This document shows positions 53,021 to 64,000 of a stretch of DNA of 64,000 bases, in pieces (the first letter of the stretch is position 1; every line of letters starts with the position of its first letter). The stretch comes from Desmodus rotundus (lineage: Eukaryota; Chordata; Mammalia; Chiroptera; Phyllostomidae), in assembly GCF_022682495.2 (NCBI RefSeq), contig NC_071390.1, positions 153,302,583 to 153,366,582 of the forward strand. Direction: 5' to 3'. The translations under genes and the position numbers were made by a program. The notes under the pieces are model-generated. The model had not been told where the DNA came from, did not search any database, and saw only the letters and a program-made list of their open reading frames with translations.

Positions 53021-54564
53021 CACATATGTATGTGCATAGGTGGATAGATAGATAGACATACTGATAGCATTTGATAAGGTTCTCTGATTTCTAAAAATTA
53101 TCCCTGAAGAGAGTATAATATGGGAATCAGAGAATTCTAATTCTCCAAGAGATATGCATCTAGTCTGGACTGACTTACTGACTTCACCATTTTCTGCATA
53201 AGTCCGTTTACTGTATTGACTCAGATTCACAGAGAATGCTTCAGACTTATTTCTCTATAACTTTTGAGCACCAGTTCCCTGAGGTTGCAAGTAAGCTCCT
53301 GTGTAGCTCTTTCATCACCCCATCCAAAGATAGAGAATTACTTTTAAGTTTGCAATTGAGCATCACTAGGATTGGAAAGGTGTAATTTATTCCATGTTCC
53401 CATGAGTTACATATTTTAACAAAGTGCAACTTGTAATCTTATGTCTTAATGTTGTAAAAGCTTTCCTTCAGTATTATTCTTGTTGAAATTACTAGAAATA
53501 ATTTGAGTTAAAATTAAAAGTAACATTTTAGCTCCCATTCTTCCAGTAGGCATCTGGAGTTATTTATAAATTATTTTGTTTACTTCAGTTAAGCACTGTG
53601 TATTTAGATTTTGATCCAAACAAAATAAAATATTTATTATGTACAAAATAGAGAAAAATGAAATTTATTGCCATTGTTCTTAGTTGCTTTCTTTTCCCTA
53701 CAATTAGCTGAAAAAAATAGTTCAGCATCATAAAATACCTCACTTCACTTTGGGAAAGCAGTCCTAAAGAGTTTGTTGGTTTGATTAGGACTAGATGTTT
53801 AGGTTCAAGGCCAACAATATATAAAAGTGAACACCCATAAGCAGGTGTTGCTTAGCGTCGTGTGCAGAGGTTTGCTATGCTGACAGTCCAAATCTCCAGA
53901 ATCTAGCTCACGTCCCAGGAGCTGGCATACACAACTGTAGCAGCGTTCTATTTAAAGAATTCATTGGAACAAAACACTGTCCATACCCTCCTAGCAAAAC
54001 ATCAAGAGAATAAAATAATCTAGGTAGAGCTGAATTTGAGAAAAGCTTATAAAATTTGAAATTATCTCAGTGTGTCTAGAGCCAGCTGTGAGGAGAAAAC
54101 ACGATGCATGAGTTTCTTGTTTCTGGATTAGTAACTTGGGAGTGTGCAGGAAGATGAGCCATTTCAATACTGCAAGGCAAGAGATATTTCTATTCCAAAA
54201 TAGCTCCTTTCACTTAAGCAGCAGTCATACTAACTGAAACTCCTCTTCCAGATTCATTTGGAAGCATGTCATTTTTTTTAATGCAAATATCATAGAGTAA
54301 TTAAGGGGTTCATATCTTAGTTGGAAAAATCTTTCAATCAGAATGTTTCTTTCCAAACATTGAACATAAAGTAAACCAGTCTGAGAACAGTTAAAGACCA
54401 GACTTCTGAGGATCTCAAAAGGCCATCAGCCTTGGTATTGGATGTTAGCCAACCACCACACTTTCTTATGCAAGAGTGAAAGATACCGTTGAAGGAAAAT
54501 TAGTTACTAAGATGTTTGGTGGGATATGGATTAGAACACTACAAAAGGATAGACAAACATAACC
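53021..54564. other. Unassigned sequence
   Basis: No gene or named repeat, apart from the short (GATA)n run at its start. Confidence 0.4.
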
Positions 54565-54700
54565 TCAGACCCATGAGTCAGTGGGATTGCCCTGCTCTGT
54601 CACAGACCTACTATGTGATTATGGAAGATTCACTTTACGTTCTTAGCTTCGATTGTATCACTTCTCAAAGTAAGGTGTAAGTTAGATATTTCTTTAGGCT
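54565..54700 (+). repeat. MIR-like SINE fragment
   Basis: GGGATTGCCCTGCTCTGTCACAGACCTACTATGTGATTATGG and TTAGCTTCGATTGTATCACTTCTCAAAGTAAGG follow the forward MIR order (ctgccacttactagctgtgtgacc...ctcatctgtaaaatgg). Confidence 0.5.
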
Positions 54701-54945
54701 TAAACATGTGCATTATTTTTTAATTGAAACTGAATTGGCAAATAACATTATATTAGTTTCAGATGTACAACATGATTTAATATGTGTCTATATTGCAAAA
54801 TGATCATCGCAATAGGTCCAGTTAACATCCTTCACCACATATAGTTGCAATATTTTTTCTTGTGATAAGAACTTTAAAATCTAGTCTCTGAGCAACTTTC
54901 ATATATACAATATAGTATTATTAACTATAGTCACCATGCTGGCCA
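54701..54945 (-). mobile_element. L1 (old) 3' end fragment
   Basis: TTTTTTAATTGAAACTGAATTGGCAAATAACATTATATTAG, ATGATCATCGCAATAGGTCCAG and TAGTATTATTAACTATAGTCACCATGCTG are reverse-strand landmarks of old mammalian L1 3' ends. Confidence 0.65.
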
Positions 54946-55035
54946 CAATGAGATAGTATCTCACACCTGGTAGAATGGCTATATGAAAAAAGACAAGAAA
55001 TAACTCATTTTGGCAAGGATGTGGAGAAAGACTAG
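54946..55035 (+). mobile_element. L1 ORF2 end fragment in opposite orientation
   Basis: CACAATGAGATAGTATCTCACACCTGGTAGAATGGCTAT...AAGGATGTGGAGAAAG is forward-strand L1 ORF2 sequence. It adjoins the reverse-strand 3' end at 54945, so the two parts are inverted relative to each other, either one rearranged insertion or two insertions. Confidence 0.6.
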
Positions 55036-55274
55036 ACTGTGTTAAGTTTCCTTCTAGCCCACATTGAAAATCAAAACAGTTGTCAGAGCAGGATCAGAAG
55101 ACCATGCACACTTAAAATTAGAGCATACTTCTGTAAGCACTTCCCTTCTGTAGAATTCAGAATTCTTCCTTAATATCACTGGTGAAATAACCTGTATGTA
55201 GCTGCAGACTAACCCTGAGAAGTATTCCATCTTATAAAGCAGCTTCTTCTAAGAAACAGTGGAAGAGCTTCATG

Positions 55275-55428
55275 GTTATCAAACAGGGCTCTGGAGTTAC
55301 ACCCACCTGAATGGGGATCCCTGCTCACTTGCTGAGTGACCATGGGGAGGACAGATCATCTCTGCAAGCCATGATTTCATCATCTGTTTAAGAAGATAAC
55401 ACTATTACTATTATCAGTATTGAACTTG
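55275..55428 (+). repeat. MIR SINE fragment
   Basis: GGGCTCTGGAGTTACACCCACCTGAATGGGGATCCC, TTGCTGAGTGACCATGGGGAGG and ATTTCATCATCTGTTTAAGAAGATAACACTATTAC follow forward MIR. Confidence 0.65.
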
Positions 55429-55875
55429 CTGACAAAGGTTCGTTCCTGACTAAACTTTAGTTAGGCTCCTTTGAGCCCACTTCTCAACCTGGTCCCCATG
55501 TCCATCTTTGACAAGCCCAGTGTTAGCAAGAATCCTGCAAAGTCAGTTTAGCAAGAATCCCCCACCCTTGGTATCTGATCACTGCTGATAGCTGATATAT
55601 TCCTCATCCTCACTCTTGATATCTAATCACTCTGGTCAGCTTTCAGTAAGCCTGCTGTTAAATATGTTAGTAAGAATCACCCTATTTTTGATGTCTTCTC
55701 TTACTAATTTTCCATTCATTGATCCCCTTACCATGCTCCCTGGCTATAAATCCCCAGCTTTCTTGGTTGTACTTGGAGTTGAGACCTGCCTCTCTCCCCT
55801 ATTACTCTTATTGTAAGAGTCTTGAATAAATTCTTCCTTGCCATTGTTATGTGTCAGAATCATTTTCTTTAACAT
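55429..55875 (+). mobile_element. Solo LTR of an endogenous retrovirus
   Basis: The block begins TGACAAAGGTTCGTTCCTGAC and ends near TTTAACA. It holds a TATA-like CTATAAATCC (55743-55752) and, about 80 bp later, an AATAAATTC polyadenylation signal (55825-55833) followed by CTTCCTTGCCATTG. Related AGCAAGAATCC units occur twice (55527-55537 and 55551-55561), and again as GTAAGAATCAC. This is a typical U3-R-U5 layout. No internal retroviral sequence is attached. I recognise the pattern as a mammalian ERV LTR but cannot give the subfamily. Confidence 0.65.
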
Positions 55876-57234
55876 GTTCTCTAATTATTAGCAAGTTCTC
55901 CTTCATGGTGAGCTGACAACCTATCTGTTCCTTCTTCCCACTGGCCCTAGCACTTTCCTTTTGGAGAGATGAATAACATTTCTATTTCTTCTTTCACATG
56001 ACAATCTTTCAAATAGATGAAGAAAGAGATCACATATATCAAGTCTTCTTTATTTTAGGTTAAACATAGCCACTTTCCAGATCATTACCACTTTGGTCCC
56101 TCTTGTAGGAATACATTTGAATGTGTCACTGTGACAGTTACAATACTTCAAAAGTGATCGTGCAATCTTCGAGCACAGTAACACTACAATCTTCTTGGGC
56201 TAGGTTGTACCCTACTATGACGCGGGCCTAAAATGTGGCCACAGACGCATTAAGTTTTGGCAGCGGCACCGCACTTTGGCACACCGACACTGGGATGAAT
56301 CTGAGTTTTTTCTAACCTTGAATTTTTGCAGTTCATTTTTTAAAACTAAGTGCAGGATTCAATAATAGGATGGGATTCTTCAGGATAAGCTTCCAGTAAA
56401 AGGCATTTACGATCATCTTATCATGTAATGATGGACAATACATCTTGTGAACGGGGGGCTGAAAGAGATAATGGACGCTCCAGTGGAGAACAGTGACTAT
56501 TTCTCATGGCAGGATGGAAAGAAGAAAGACATGGGGATAGAACTTAACAAATGGCATGTGGGTAAGAAGAGAGCAAAGCAGTGTGTATTAGGTGAGATAG
56601 GACATATTAGCTGAGATATTCATTTCTTTGAGAAATGTTCCTTGCAATCTTCCCTTCCATATTAGGGGATTTGTCTCCCAAACACCTTGGTCCCAATTAT
56701 ACCAGTTTTCAAACAGTGTTTCTTTGACATGTATTATTTATTTTTCTGGAACATAAAATGAATTTGTCATAGAAAATATTGAAAGCGTAGCAAGGCATAC
56801 TTGATCTGAATTATATATAGATATATTTATTTTTTTTACAATATAGACATAGATAGACTTATAGATAAATATATATAAGGAAATTTTCTTTTCTTTTCTA
56901 CTGATTCTACTTCCCAGAGATAACCATTGCAATTCACTTGTCTAGGTCCATCCCCCATTTAGGCTCTAAATTCCTTGACTATGTGAAGTGGGTCATGTTC
57001 AAAGTTCTTAAACCCTTGATAAACAATAGGGTCTGTATGAACATGCAGTCCTCTAAGAGTTAACTCCTACTGACAACAGTTCAATACATAGGCAATATTA
57101 AATATGATATAAAAATACATGGGGGTGAAAGAGAATACTACCCCATAACACAATTACCAGAAAAAACGAGAATATATTTTTGTCTGGAAAAAAACTTGGC
57201 ACAAGCTAAGTGATCTTGATACTTTTTTAGACTT
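55876..57234. other. Unassigned sequence
   Basis: No gene. A CpG-containing block at 56150-56330 is unidentified. TA-rich sequence (56810-56880) is simple repeat. Confidence 0.4.
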
Positions 57235-58200
57235 TTAAAAATTATTATGGGAACTCCTTTGTAGGTAACTGTGTCTTTTCTTTTGCTGCTTCTAAGATTC
57301 TCTCCTTATCTTTAATCTTGGGTAATGTAATTATGATGTGCCTTGGTGTGTTCCTCCTTGGGCCCAGCTTCTTTGGGACTCTCTGAGCTTCCTGGACTTC
57401 CTGGAAGTCTATTTCCTTTGCCAGATTGGGGAAGTTCCCCTTCATGATTTGTTCAAATAAGTTTTCAATTTTTTGCTTTTCCTCTTCTCCTTCTGGTACC
57501 CCTATAATTCAGATGTTGGAACATTTAAAGATGTCCTGGAGGTTCCTAAGCCTCTCCTCATTTTCCCATAAGACTGTCAGCTGATTTCTCCAAAGAGACC
57601 TTACAGGCAAGAAGGGGCTGGAAAGAAGTATTCTAAGTCATGAAAGGCAAGGGCCTACATCCAAGATTGCTCTATCCAGCAAAGCTATCTTTTAGAATGG
57701 AAGGGCAGATAAAGTGCTTCTCAAATAAGGTCAAGTTAAAGGAGTTCATCATCACCAAGACCTTATTATATGAAATGTTAAAGGGATTTATCTAAGAAAA
57801 AGAAGATAAAAATACGAACAATAAAATGACAGCAAATACAGTTATTAACAACCACACCTAAAACAGAAGCAAACTAAGCCAACAACTAGAACAGGAACAG
57901 AACCACAGAAATGGAGATCACCTGGAGGGTTATCAACAGGGGAGTGGGAGGGGGAGAGAGGGGGGAAAGGTACAGAGAATAAGTAGCATAAACGGTAGAT
58001 AGAAAATAGACAGGGGGAGGGTAAGTACAGTATAGGAAATGTAGAAGCCAAAGAACTTATACGTATGACCCATGGACATGAACTAAACGGGGGGGAATGT
58101 GGGTGGGAGGGTGTAGGCAGGGCAGAGGGGAGTGAAGGGGGGAAAATGGGACAACTGTAATAGCATAATCAATAAAATATATTAAAAATTATTATGGGAA
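57235..58200 (+). mobile_element. HAL1 copy C: 5'-truncated and 5'-inverted (twin priming)
   Basis: TTAAAAATTATTATGGGAA occurs at 57235-57253 and 58182-58200, a target duplication of up to 19 bp (partly microhomology with the element). From about 57245 to 57565 the sequence is minus-strand ORF1 (about codons 95-203, with one missing base in the REKD region causing a frameshift and an in-frame TGA before IIGVPE). At 57565 the orientation switches to plus (CCCATAAGACTGTCAGC onward, codons about 201-276), followed by the complete 3' UTR and tail. Both segments meet at the same element position (CCCATAA). The 3' UTR holds a G-quadruplex pattern at 58089-58111. Confidence 0.85.
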
Positions 58201-59439
58201 AAAAGCTGACGTTGCACCCTGATAAAGGAACTTTGCCTAAAGACACTGTTGGTTGCCTTTTGTGCCTCTCAGCGGGAGGCAACGGCTCTAAAAACGAACA
58301 TCCGGGTTACCTAGAGTGACAGACGTTGTCGCATAGGGTAGACAGAACAGAACAGAAGTCACCAGGAGAGCAAGCTTCAGAGATGATAAAAGCTCAGTAT
58401 CTTGGCAACTTTTTGTGTTGGGTTTTTTTTTTAGAAAATTGATAATATTGTGCTCTATTTCTAATTTATTCAGCCACTTGCTGAGTGACAGCAACATTAG
58501 AAATGCAGAAACTATATGTCATCGTCACATTATTAGTATTTCTTACACAAAGCAATATGTTATTTTATTTTAGTTTTCATTTGTTTAGTTGTGCTGTGGT
58601 GGGGAAAATGATTTTTAAAGTGGTCATTAATTTGATTGGCTCAACTATGTTGCCTAACTGACAAGTCACTAGATCCAATCATTTTTATTTTTAATTTTGA
58701 GAAATATTTCTTAATACTTTTCTTAAGAAAGAGCAGAGAAAAATATGACTTTAGCTAGAAGTATCTTTAAAATAACACCCAAGGGTTTAATTTATTAGGT
58801 ATAAAGGCGTAAGTAAACAGAATCATTAAAACACAAACAAGTACTTAAGTTCCAAAAATATTAAATGCCATTGTTTTGCACCAGGCACTTACTTTCTGAG
58901 TATTATGTATGTATAGAAACATATGAGAAAGTCTGATCTTCCACGATTTGCATCTTTCATGGATTTTTTACATCTACCATGAAGGGAATCATTTCAAGAC
59001 TATTTATATATGATTCATAACTAGCTGACTTCTCGGACAAGGTTCAGAAGGAGCACTAACCTCTGTTAAATTCAGACATTTCTGCTGCCGCTCCTCCTCC
59101 AGGGCAACGGATTGTGGTCGTGCAAATCAGCTCAAAGGCAAATCAAACACCTTTGTGAAGCATGCCTCCCTCCTCTTCCCCAAGTGCAGCTTATGGGTTG
59201 AGTCAGACCAATCTAAAATGTCTCTCAAATTTGTGAAATTCAGACCAGGCCTTTTCACATGAGGCTATGACAAATACCCAGCATCCTGTATTTTTTGACG
59301 TAGATCCTTATCCTACTATACTAACCATCAAATACATTTTATTATATTGCAAACAAGTGTGTGTGGTGATGATTAGTTTCTTTTTCCATATGATTTTTAG
59401 TATCATTTCTTTTCTAAGTTAGTTATTCCACTTAGTTAT
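58201..59439. other. Unassigned sequence
   Basis: No gene or named repeat. The block 59030-59290 is G+C-richer and of average complexity; identity unknown. Confidence 0.4.
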
Positions 59440-59496
59440 TTACTGTGCTCAGCACAGTAAATATTTGTTAAGTCTATGACTGAATGAATGAATGAT
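59440..59496 (+). repeat. L2 3' tail
   Basis: TGCTCAGCACAGTAAATATTTGTTAAGTC...GAATGAATGAATG matches the L2/MIR 3' end (tcaataaatatttgttgaatgaatgaatg). Confidence 0.65.
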
Positions 59497-59989
59497 ATTA
59501 GTCTCTTTCTGCTATCCCCTCTAGAGCACGTCCTATCTCTGCTTGTTCTCTCTGCTGCTCTTTCAACAATGCCCCTTGAACACTGTACTTGCAACTGGAA
59601 GTTGTCCCTTCCCCTTCCTCCTCCATAGCCCAGTAGCTCCAAATGCCTTCTCTTATGTTGCTTTGTTTTCTTTTACATTTCTCTTGAGTGCTTTTGTATT
59701 TTTGCTTTTGTTTTTGTAAAATATTACATATCACGATGATTTCTATTAGTTACATAAAAATATCTCCAAACCTTGCCAAGTTCAAGTTCTTCAAGTTTTT
59801 AAAATTATTTTAATGTTATCTTTTTTCCCCATCTGAGTTTTTAGATTTTAAAATTCTACCTCTATCAAAATTTGCCCCAAAATTTCAGCACTTGTTTGTT
59901 AAGTTCTTTACATATATTACCCCTTTAACTCTCACTATAACTTTAGGATACAAATATACTAATGTTATCTTCCTTTTACATATGGAAAG
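59497..59989. other. Unassigned sequence
   Basis: No gene or named repeat recognised. Confidence 0.4.
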
Positions 59990-60275
59990 GAAGCAGAAAC
60001 TCCTATTGGGGCTGGGAGGGGGTGGAGGAATTGAGCAAAAGAGGAAAAACTCATGACATGGAGTGTTGGTGATTGCCAGGCAGAGTGGGAGTTGGGGAAG
60101 AGAGAGAGGAGGGTAAAGAGGGGATAAATGGTGATAGAAGGAGGCTTGACTTGGGGTGGAGAACACACAACACAATATAGATATGATGTTTTATAGAATT
60201 GTACACCCGAAACCTGTATAATTTTGTTAATCAATGTCACCCCAGTAAATTAAATAAAAAGAAAAAAAAAAGAAA
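59990..60275 (+). mobile_element. L1 3' UTR fragment with A-rich tail
   Basis: GGGGCTGGGAGGGGGTGGAGG is followed by ATGGTGATAGAAGGAGGCTTGACTTGGGG, TTGTACACCCGAAACCTGTATAATTTTGTTAATCAATGTCACCCC, AGTAAATTAAATAAAAAG and an A-rich tail. This is the 3' terminus of an L1M-type element in sense direction. No ORF2 is left. Confidence 0.75.
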
Positions 60276-60414
60276 ACTGATTTGATGAACGTGTACTTTT
60301 TTATACTGAGGATTATCTAGAACATCCCAAGTTATATAGAGTTCTCTGCTCATCATTGCCAATTACCACAATAATTTAAAGTATTTGTTTAAAAATGCTG
60401 ACAATGAAGATAGG

Positions 60415-60845
60415 AGTGTGCCAAGATACGGAAGCAGCCCAAGTGTCTATCAGTAGATGAGTGGATAAAACAGTTATGGGCCATTTACACAATGGAATAC
60501 TAGTCAATCATAAAAAGAAGAAAATTATAGCCTTTGCAACAGCATGGATGGACCTGGAGAACATTATGCCAAGTGAAATAAGCCAGTCAGAGAAAGACCA
60601 ACATCACATGATTTCACTCATATGTGGAAACTAGTGGATAAACTGAACTAGAAGTAGAGACAGACTCATAGACAGAGAACAGACTGACAGTTCGGAGGTA
60701 GGGGGGTTAGAGAGTGGAGGGGTAGAGCGAAAAGGAAAAAGGGCTAGTGGGCATGGGCAACAGTGTGGTGATTTGGGGGATAGAGGGATTCATAACAATG
60801 GACAAATACAATAAAATATTTTTAAATGATAACAAAAAGAAAATT
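60415..60845 (+). mobile_element. L1 ORF2 end plus 3' UTR fragment
   Basis: AAGCAGCCCAAGTGTCTATCAGTAGATGAGTGG, ACACAATGGAATACTAGTCAATC, AACAGCATGGATGGACCTGGAG, AAGTGAAATAAGCCAGTCAGAG and TTTCACTCATATGTGG are ORF2 C-terminal codons in sense orientation with stops. A G-rich 3' UTR (60690-60780) and AATACAATAAAATATTTTT follow. It is 5'-truncated and older than the L1 at 42621. Confidence 0.8.
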
Positions 60846-62919
60846 AGATCTCTGAAACATACAAACAAACAAGCAAACAAACTAAAACTAAACCTCCTAG
60901 TGGGAGGGTAACTGGCCCAGCCTTATAGCTAATGATGGTCAAGTCTGGCGTCAAAGGAGCCTGAGGCTGCCCAAGCTGTGCATGGCCATGCCTCCCAGTT
61001 TGTGTCACCTTTCACCTTTCTGCATTGGAAAGACAAAAATATTGACTGATAAAGTGCATTGACATCGATCACTTCATCCTCTTGTAAGAAATACAAAACC
61101 TCTTGTCAAGTTTTCTTGTTCATGTTGTTCTAGGAAGACTTTAAAGTGACTCCTTCATGAAGAAGCTGCATGCGCTTGGTGGGAACTGTGAAGTGCAAAT
61201 ACAAATTGGAATTGAACAATGCTCAGTTACATATTCTGTAAACTGCTTCCTAATAATTTTCACATTCCTACGTTGATGTTCCTTTTCTGTTCTCCTATTT
61301 TTATTGGCATAATGTCATTCAGCATCTTCTTCCTCTCAAAACAAGTCTTGTCAGTGGCCCATTCTCCATTTCAATATCTTCGATATTATCAGACCTCCCT
61401 TTGTCTCATTTTTCAGCCATGTGACTCTCATTTCAATTTTCTGGGAGTACCCTTTATAGGTTTTTAAATATTCTCACCTTTGATTTGTCTGTTGTTGTCA
61501 AAGTGATACGATCTGCATCAGATACCTATGCTTATTAACCTACAATACCATCTCTCTTTTTAAATCATTTTTGTTCGTCTTCTCTACGATTTCTTACTTA
61601 CTTTCTTCTGAGAGGAGGTGCAGGGCACATATGAAAATAAAGGACTGTGTGGGTAGACTTGCTTCACTCTCCTTGTCACAATAACTTATTTCTTCCCCCA
61701 CCTACTGAGCATTAAAATGTGGGCCGCTTTGATATAGAGCATCCTCACTTATTTCAGCAGCCTTATCTGTCAAACACTAGTTTGGCCCCAGATTTAAAGA
61801 AAAAATTGTTATAGTTAATCATTCAACCCATATTTTTGAATAAATTAATTCGTGATTTTCCCACCTCTCCATTTTGGTCTGTGTCAGATCTCCCTTGAAA
61901 TTTACAATCAGCTATTTTTGGATCTCTGGCATATAATTTGTTCTGCATGTCAAGCCTTCTGCTAAACTTGCCAACTTTTGCAATGAGATGCCTATATGTC
62001 TTGTAATCAGTGTTCAGTAACGTTGGAGTGTCTCTAGATTCTAATGCTTTTTCTCTCTCCAGTATAATTATTATTAGTAAATTTCCTGTGGTGGCCTTTC
62101 ACCTTTTAGTCATACACCTTTAATCCAAAGGCCTTTTAGATTTTTTTTAGAGAGCTGAAAGACTAAGCAGAAAACCATCAAGTATCAAACCCAAGAGAAA
62201 CGTTCAATTCTACCTTAATCATTCTGTACAATATTTGAGTTGATATGCTTGCTATAGAATAATTTTTAACCTCTCAATTAATTCTTTGGTATTGGCTCAC
62301 ATTATTTCTGTTTTATGTGGCATAATTTTCTTTCTTAAAGAACATTTCCTTGATTTATTTTTTCTCTTTCTATGTCATCATATTGTCTATTTGTAATATC
62401 ATGAATCTGCTCCTAATGTTCTCTTTTCTTTGAATGTTTTATATTATATTTTATTTTATTCTTGTCTGACATTTTCCTAATACTTTCATACCTTGATAGA
62501 ATGGATGTATTATTTCACCTGTACTTTGATTTTTGCTCTTTTAGCTTTAATTTTCTCTTCTTTGTTTTTCTACTGTTGCTCTCTTCACTAAATATCTTGG
62601 CAGCCTTATGGAATATTGACTTTCTTCTTGAAAGCCTTTTCTTTATTCACTTGCTTTTAAAATCATTCTTCACATCACTTTCAGCCTTCCAGACCAACAT
62701 CCATTTATTCCACATTAGAAATCAGGCTTTAGTTTAGATGAGCCCTTTCTTTTTCTCATTCCTTAGATTGGGTACCTCTCATACGTATGCTCATAGTGCC
62801 TTACGGAGAGCCCAGAACAGCTCTTGTCACTCTTTATTACAACTATCTGGTTCCTTGTGCGGGTCTGGAAGCTTTTTGAGAGCACAGGGTCATCTCAGAG
62901 GCGCCTTGGGCTTGGTGGC
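60846..62919. other. Long stretch with no gene
   Basis: AT-rich and pyrimidine-biased sequence without recognised repeats. The open frames of 82-91 codons (61219-61467, 62462-62737) are low-complexity, F/L/S-rich translations of T-rich DNA. Confidence 0.4.
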
Positions 62920-63115
62920 TAAGGGTGCAGACTGGAGTCATGCAGCTGTGACCTGGACTATTTATGGACTTGGGAGAGTCACCTACCTCTCTGTGCCTAA
63001 TTTCTTCATCTGCAAACCAGGGCTATTATTATGCCTGCCTTCTAATTTTCTGTTTGTGAGAATCAAATTCTTGGAACAATTTCTAGCATTACACAATAAA
63101 TGCTCTATGTTTGCC
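62920..63115 (+). repeat. MIR SINE
   Basis: GGGTGCAGACTGGAGTCATGCAGC, GACTTGGGAGAGTCACCTACCTCTCTGTGCCTAATTTCTTCATCTGCAAACCAGGG and ACACAATAAATGCTCTATGTTTGCC follow forward MIR. The 148-codon open frame at 62738-63184 runs through this repeat and is not a gene. Confidence 0.75.
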
Positions 63116-64000
63116 ATAAATTTTACCATAGTAATAATTATTATTATTTTAGTCACAGACACATTTCCAGGATATCAAGCATGATACATGTCTTAGAATA
63201 GTACTCAAGCAGTGCCTGTTGAGTGAATGAACTAATAAAAATTAATGATAGTAAAAACCATGCACTCAGATAAACAATCTAACAACGTAAGAGAGTGTGT
63301 ATATACTGGAGTATGTAAGAATGGGAGCTTCCCAGAGCCCAGATTGATTTCTTGTTTTTCTTATGACTGGGATGATATACCTAGAAAGGAGCAGACCTTC
63401 CAGATAAAACTTCACCTAAAAATAGCTGGATGTTGGTAAGCAGTGTGCATTTTAGAGATATCCTTTGTTATCTCAAAAACCTTTTCTGGCCTCTTCCCAA
63501 ACTATTCTTCTGCCAAATATTCTAGCTTATGAGAATTTTCTGCTTTTTCCATGGCATTAAAAGGAGGGAACGTATTCCATATTTTATAACTGCTTCTTAC
63601 AAACAACTCCTATCAATTCTGTTATGTCTCCCCTTTTACTGAATTTGTTACAGAGTGTTAGTATGAGCAAGTAGAGAAACATTCTACAATCCTATGCTCT
63701 CTCAGACTCTGTGTAGCTATTTCATGATTAGAGCTTTGTTGTTGCTGTTAGTGTTTTCTTTTTCTGCTGTTGCTACTATTGTTTTCTATCACCTCATGCA
63801 TAGGCAGCCAATATCCTCTCAATTGGTTGTATGCATAAAAAGGCAGGGTGTTTGTACATTCCTTGTTCGTTTTCCCTTTGAAAAATGTATACATTCACAT
63901 GACTAATCACATGTGAAATATTTTCACACACAAAATTTTTCCCAGGATGACTCTGTAACCAACTCTTAATGTTCTGCAATCCATTTTTACATTCGACATT
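63116..64000. other. Unassigned sequence to window end
   Basis: A decayed L2-type tail (CTGTTGAGTGAATGAACTAATAAA) lies at 63215-63240. Otherwise nothing is recognised. Confidence 0.4.

Noticed and set aside
59440..59496. (GAATGAAT)n as a simple repeat
   Set aside because: It is the normal tail of an L2/MIR-type element and not an independent microsatellite.
62738..63184. 148-codon open frame, one of the longest outside the HAL1 elements
   Set aside because: It runs through a MIR SINE and T-rich DNA and has no domain, so it is a chance frame.
1..64000. Prokaryotic-style features (operons, ribosome binding sites, CRISPR, attachment sites)
   Set aside because: The sequence is vertebrate nuclear DNA: SINEs, LINEs, LTRs and microsatellites, with no compact gene arrays.

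Overview
This window is mammalian nuclear DNA and most likely comes from a bat. The best taxonomic marker is a tRNA-derived SINE of the bat Ves type at 10636-10846. It starts with CCCTGGCTGGTGTGGCTCAG, carries pol III A and B boxes, and sits between perfect 20-bp target duplications. A second, internally deleted copy lies at 33054-33212 on the minus strand. Old eutherian repeats (MIR, L2-like tails, MLT1-type LTRs) fill the background. Young L1-type elements and several Tc1/mariner families lie on top, which fits a bat. The species cannot be named from the sequence alone.

I found no host protein-coding gene, exon, tRNA, rRNA or CRISPR array. The window reads as a gene desert or a long intron, AT-rich, with short chance ORFs. 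Nearly all meaningful coding sequence belongs to transposable elements.

The most interesting content is a set of related ORF1-only retrotransposons of the half-L1 (HAL1) kind. Copy A (25144-27163, +) is complete: GC-rich 5' UTR, a 276-codon ORF1 broken by one stop, an L1-like 3' UTR, an A-rich tail and 14-bp target duplications. Copy B (about 45491-47493, -) is also complete and keeps an intact 276-codon ORF1 (45907-46737). It sits inside ORF2 of an older, 5'-truncated L1 (42621-48190, -) whose reverse transcriptase motif is mutated. Copy C (57235-58200) is 5'-truncated and 5'-inverted, with a target duplication of up to 19 bp, the pattern of twin priming. Copy D (14055-15022, -) is an older 5' end of the same lineage. 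None of A, B or C contains any ORF2, yet their 3' ends share sequence with the neighbouring L1, which would let them borrow L1 machinery.

The DNA transposon layer holds three mariner groups. Two copies (13425-13972; 39751-40309) are one deletion derivative that keeps the transposase DNA-binding region but not the catalytic part. Three copies of a second family lie at 7817-8478, 22206-22890 and 52348-53020. One copy of a third (51772-52342) abuts the last of these. There are also short palindromic elements at 18209-18333 and 24134-24373 (TA-flanked) and at 1159-1359 (hAT-like).

Layout: 1-10 kb holds old MIRs, three LTR pieces and a mariner; 10-16 kb the Ves SINE, a nested LTR/mariner/HAL1 stack and a tandem duplication; 16-25 kb MIRs, MITEs and a mariner; 25-27 kb HAL1 copy A; 27-42 kb is sparse; 42.6-48.2 kb the L1 with nested HAL1 copy B; 48-57 kb old repeats, two abutting mariners and a solo LTR; 57-58 kb HAL1 copy C; 58-64 kb L1 3' fragments and old MIR/L2 pieces.
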